Shown here: positions 63,592 to 64,000 of the stretch, piece by piece
Layout of the letters: every line of letters starts with the position of its first letter
Numbering within the stretch: position 1 is the first letter of the stretch
From: CAWKAO01 sp963847665
Lineage (GTDB): Bacteria; Actinomycetota; Humimicrobiia; Humimicrobiales; Humimicrobiaceae
Direction: 5' to 3'
Assembly (NCBI GenBank): GCA_963847665.1
Contig: CAWKAO010000002.1
Location: forward strand, 918,074-982,073
DNA length: 64,000 nucleotides
Program-made: the position numbers and the translations under genes
The notes under the pieces: model-generated
The model's input: the letters and a program-made list of their open reading frames with translations, nothing else
The model's database searches: none
What the model was told of the DNA's origin: nothing

Positions 63592-64000
63592 TTAAGAAGA
63601 GCTTAAAACAAGTTCTTCCATACAAGGTTCATAAGGTGCACTTCTGAATTTTGTAATCTTTAATTCAAGATTTGGGTTTAGTTGTTTGGCTGCTGTGTTT
63701 AAAGTTATATTACTGCTAGAATTGCACATAGTCTCAATAGTCTTATCATCAATTCCCAGTGTATGAGCTGCTTCATATACGGAGCACTTACCACACTTAA
63801 GTACAACTTTTTGCGGACTTTCTTCTACCACTTCTATACTAGAACCAAAGCTTTCAGGGATGTTTCTTAACATAGACCAGGCTGTTTTTGCATCAATCTC
63901 TGCCATGCCCGACTGCTCTTTCATCATCTTGCCCTGCATTTTCCCCATATTCTCACTAACTTTTGCCTGAAGTTCTGTAGCTTTTTCTACTCCAATTACT
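63592..64000 (-). CDS. L-2-amino-thiazoline-4-carboxylate hydrolase-like protein, 5' end outside window
   Basis: The frame is open to the window edge, so the N-terminus is missing. The visible 135 codons resemble ATC-hydrolase-type proteins: VVLKCGKCSVYEAAHTLGID with two Cys, IETMCNSSSNITLNTAAKQLNP, and a C-terminus FRSAPYEPCMEELVL with a third Cys. Members of this family are poorly characterised and often found with regulators in anaerobes. The reaction is uncertain. A repeat pair lies downstream of its stop. Confidence 0.65.
   Translation of the reverse strand, partial: VIGVEKATELQAKVSENMGKMQGKMMKEQSGMAEIDAKTAWSMLRNIPESFGSSIEVVEESPQKVVLKCGKCSVYEAAHTLGIDDKTIETMCNSSSNITLNTAAKQLNPNLELKITKFRSAPYEPCMEELVLSSS

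Overview
The window is a stretch of AT-rich bacterial chromosome. The gene content points to an anaerobe: tungstate uptake, molybdopterin synthesis, a DUF362 protein, a hemerythrin and a large sugar catabolism locus. Lipoprotein signal peptides and an Ala/Glu/Thr-rich linker behind the lipobox of the sugar-binding protein would fit a low-GC Actinomycetota, Clostridia or Chloroflexota type lineage. No rRNA or other phylogenetic marker is present, so the phylum is not settled.

Layout. 0-4.4 kb (+): a truncated DUF255/thioredoxin protein, a cation diffusion facilitator with an extended C-terminus, and an MFS transporter with no canonical start codon. 4.5-40.8 kb (almost all on the minus strand): a carbohydrate catabolism hub with seven TIM-barrel sugar isomerase/epimerase genes, four Gfo/Idh/MocA oxidoreductases, three zinc MDR dehydrogenases, two FGGY kinases, a pentulose-phosphate epimerase, a cupin isomerase, a DUF4867 protein, a UroD-type methyltransferase, a class III aminotransferase, two amidohydrolases, a class I aldolase (on +), an arabinose/fucose-isomerase-like protein, an MFS importer, and a ribose-type ABC importer (binding protein, permease, ATPase) with a LacI regulator. 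Two copies of a LacI-type operator sequence lie upstream of the regulator and of an epimerase gene. 40.8-47.9 kb (-): moeA, then a Moco-type riboswitch with a terminator, then tupA-tupB-tupC-moaA-moaC-MOSC-mogA. 48-53.3 kb: a nucleosidase, ribokinase, a second MFS importer, a dockerin-like remnant, and a HAD phosphatase with a GHMP kinase. 53.4-64 kb: an accessory region of short, unrelated, mixed-orientation genes (ion antiporter, hemerythrin, BrnT/BrnA, flavoprotein, alpha/beta hydrolase, IS3 element, DUF4190, small beta protein, DUF362, ATC-hydrolase-like). Most of its gene gaps carry copies of a short repeat, and one gap also holds a tyrosine-recombinase remnant.

How it works together. 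The hub looks built to import unusual sugars or polyols (ABC and MFS), oxidise and reduce them (Gfo/Idh and MDR), isomerise and epimerise them (TIM barrels, cupin), phosphorylate them (FGGY, ribokinase) and cleave them (aldolase). The substrates are not evident from the sequence. The tup/moa operon would supply tungsten or molybdenum pterin cofactor and is probably switched off by the finished cofactor through the riboswitch.

Sequence-quality warning. Many single-base frameshifts occur in patches (about 11.3-13.4, 19-24, 32-34, 40-42, 44, 59 and 60 kb). Several that I traced are in short homopolymers, and protein motifs stay recognisable on both sides of the breaks. These may be sequencing errors or genuine decay; broken genes are annotated over their full inferred span.
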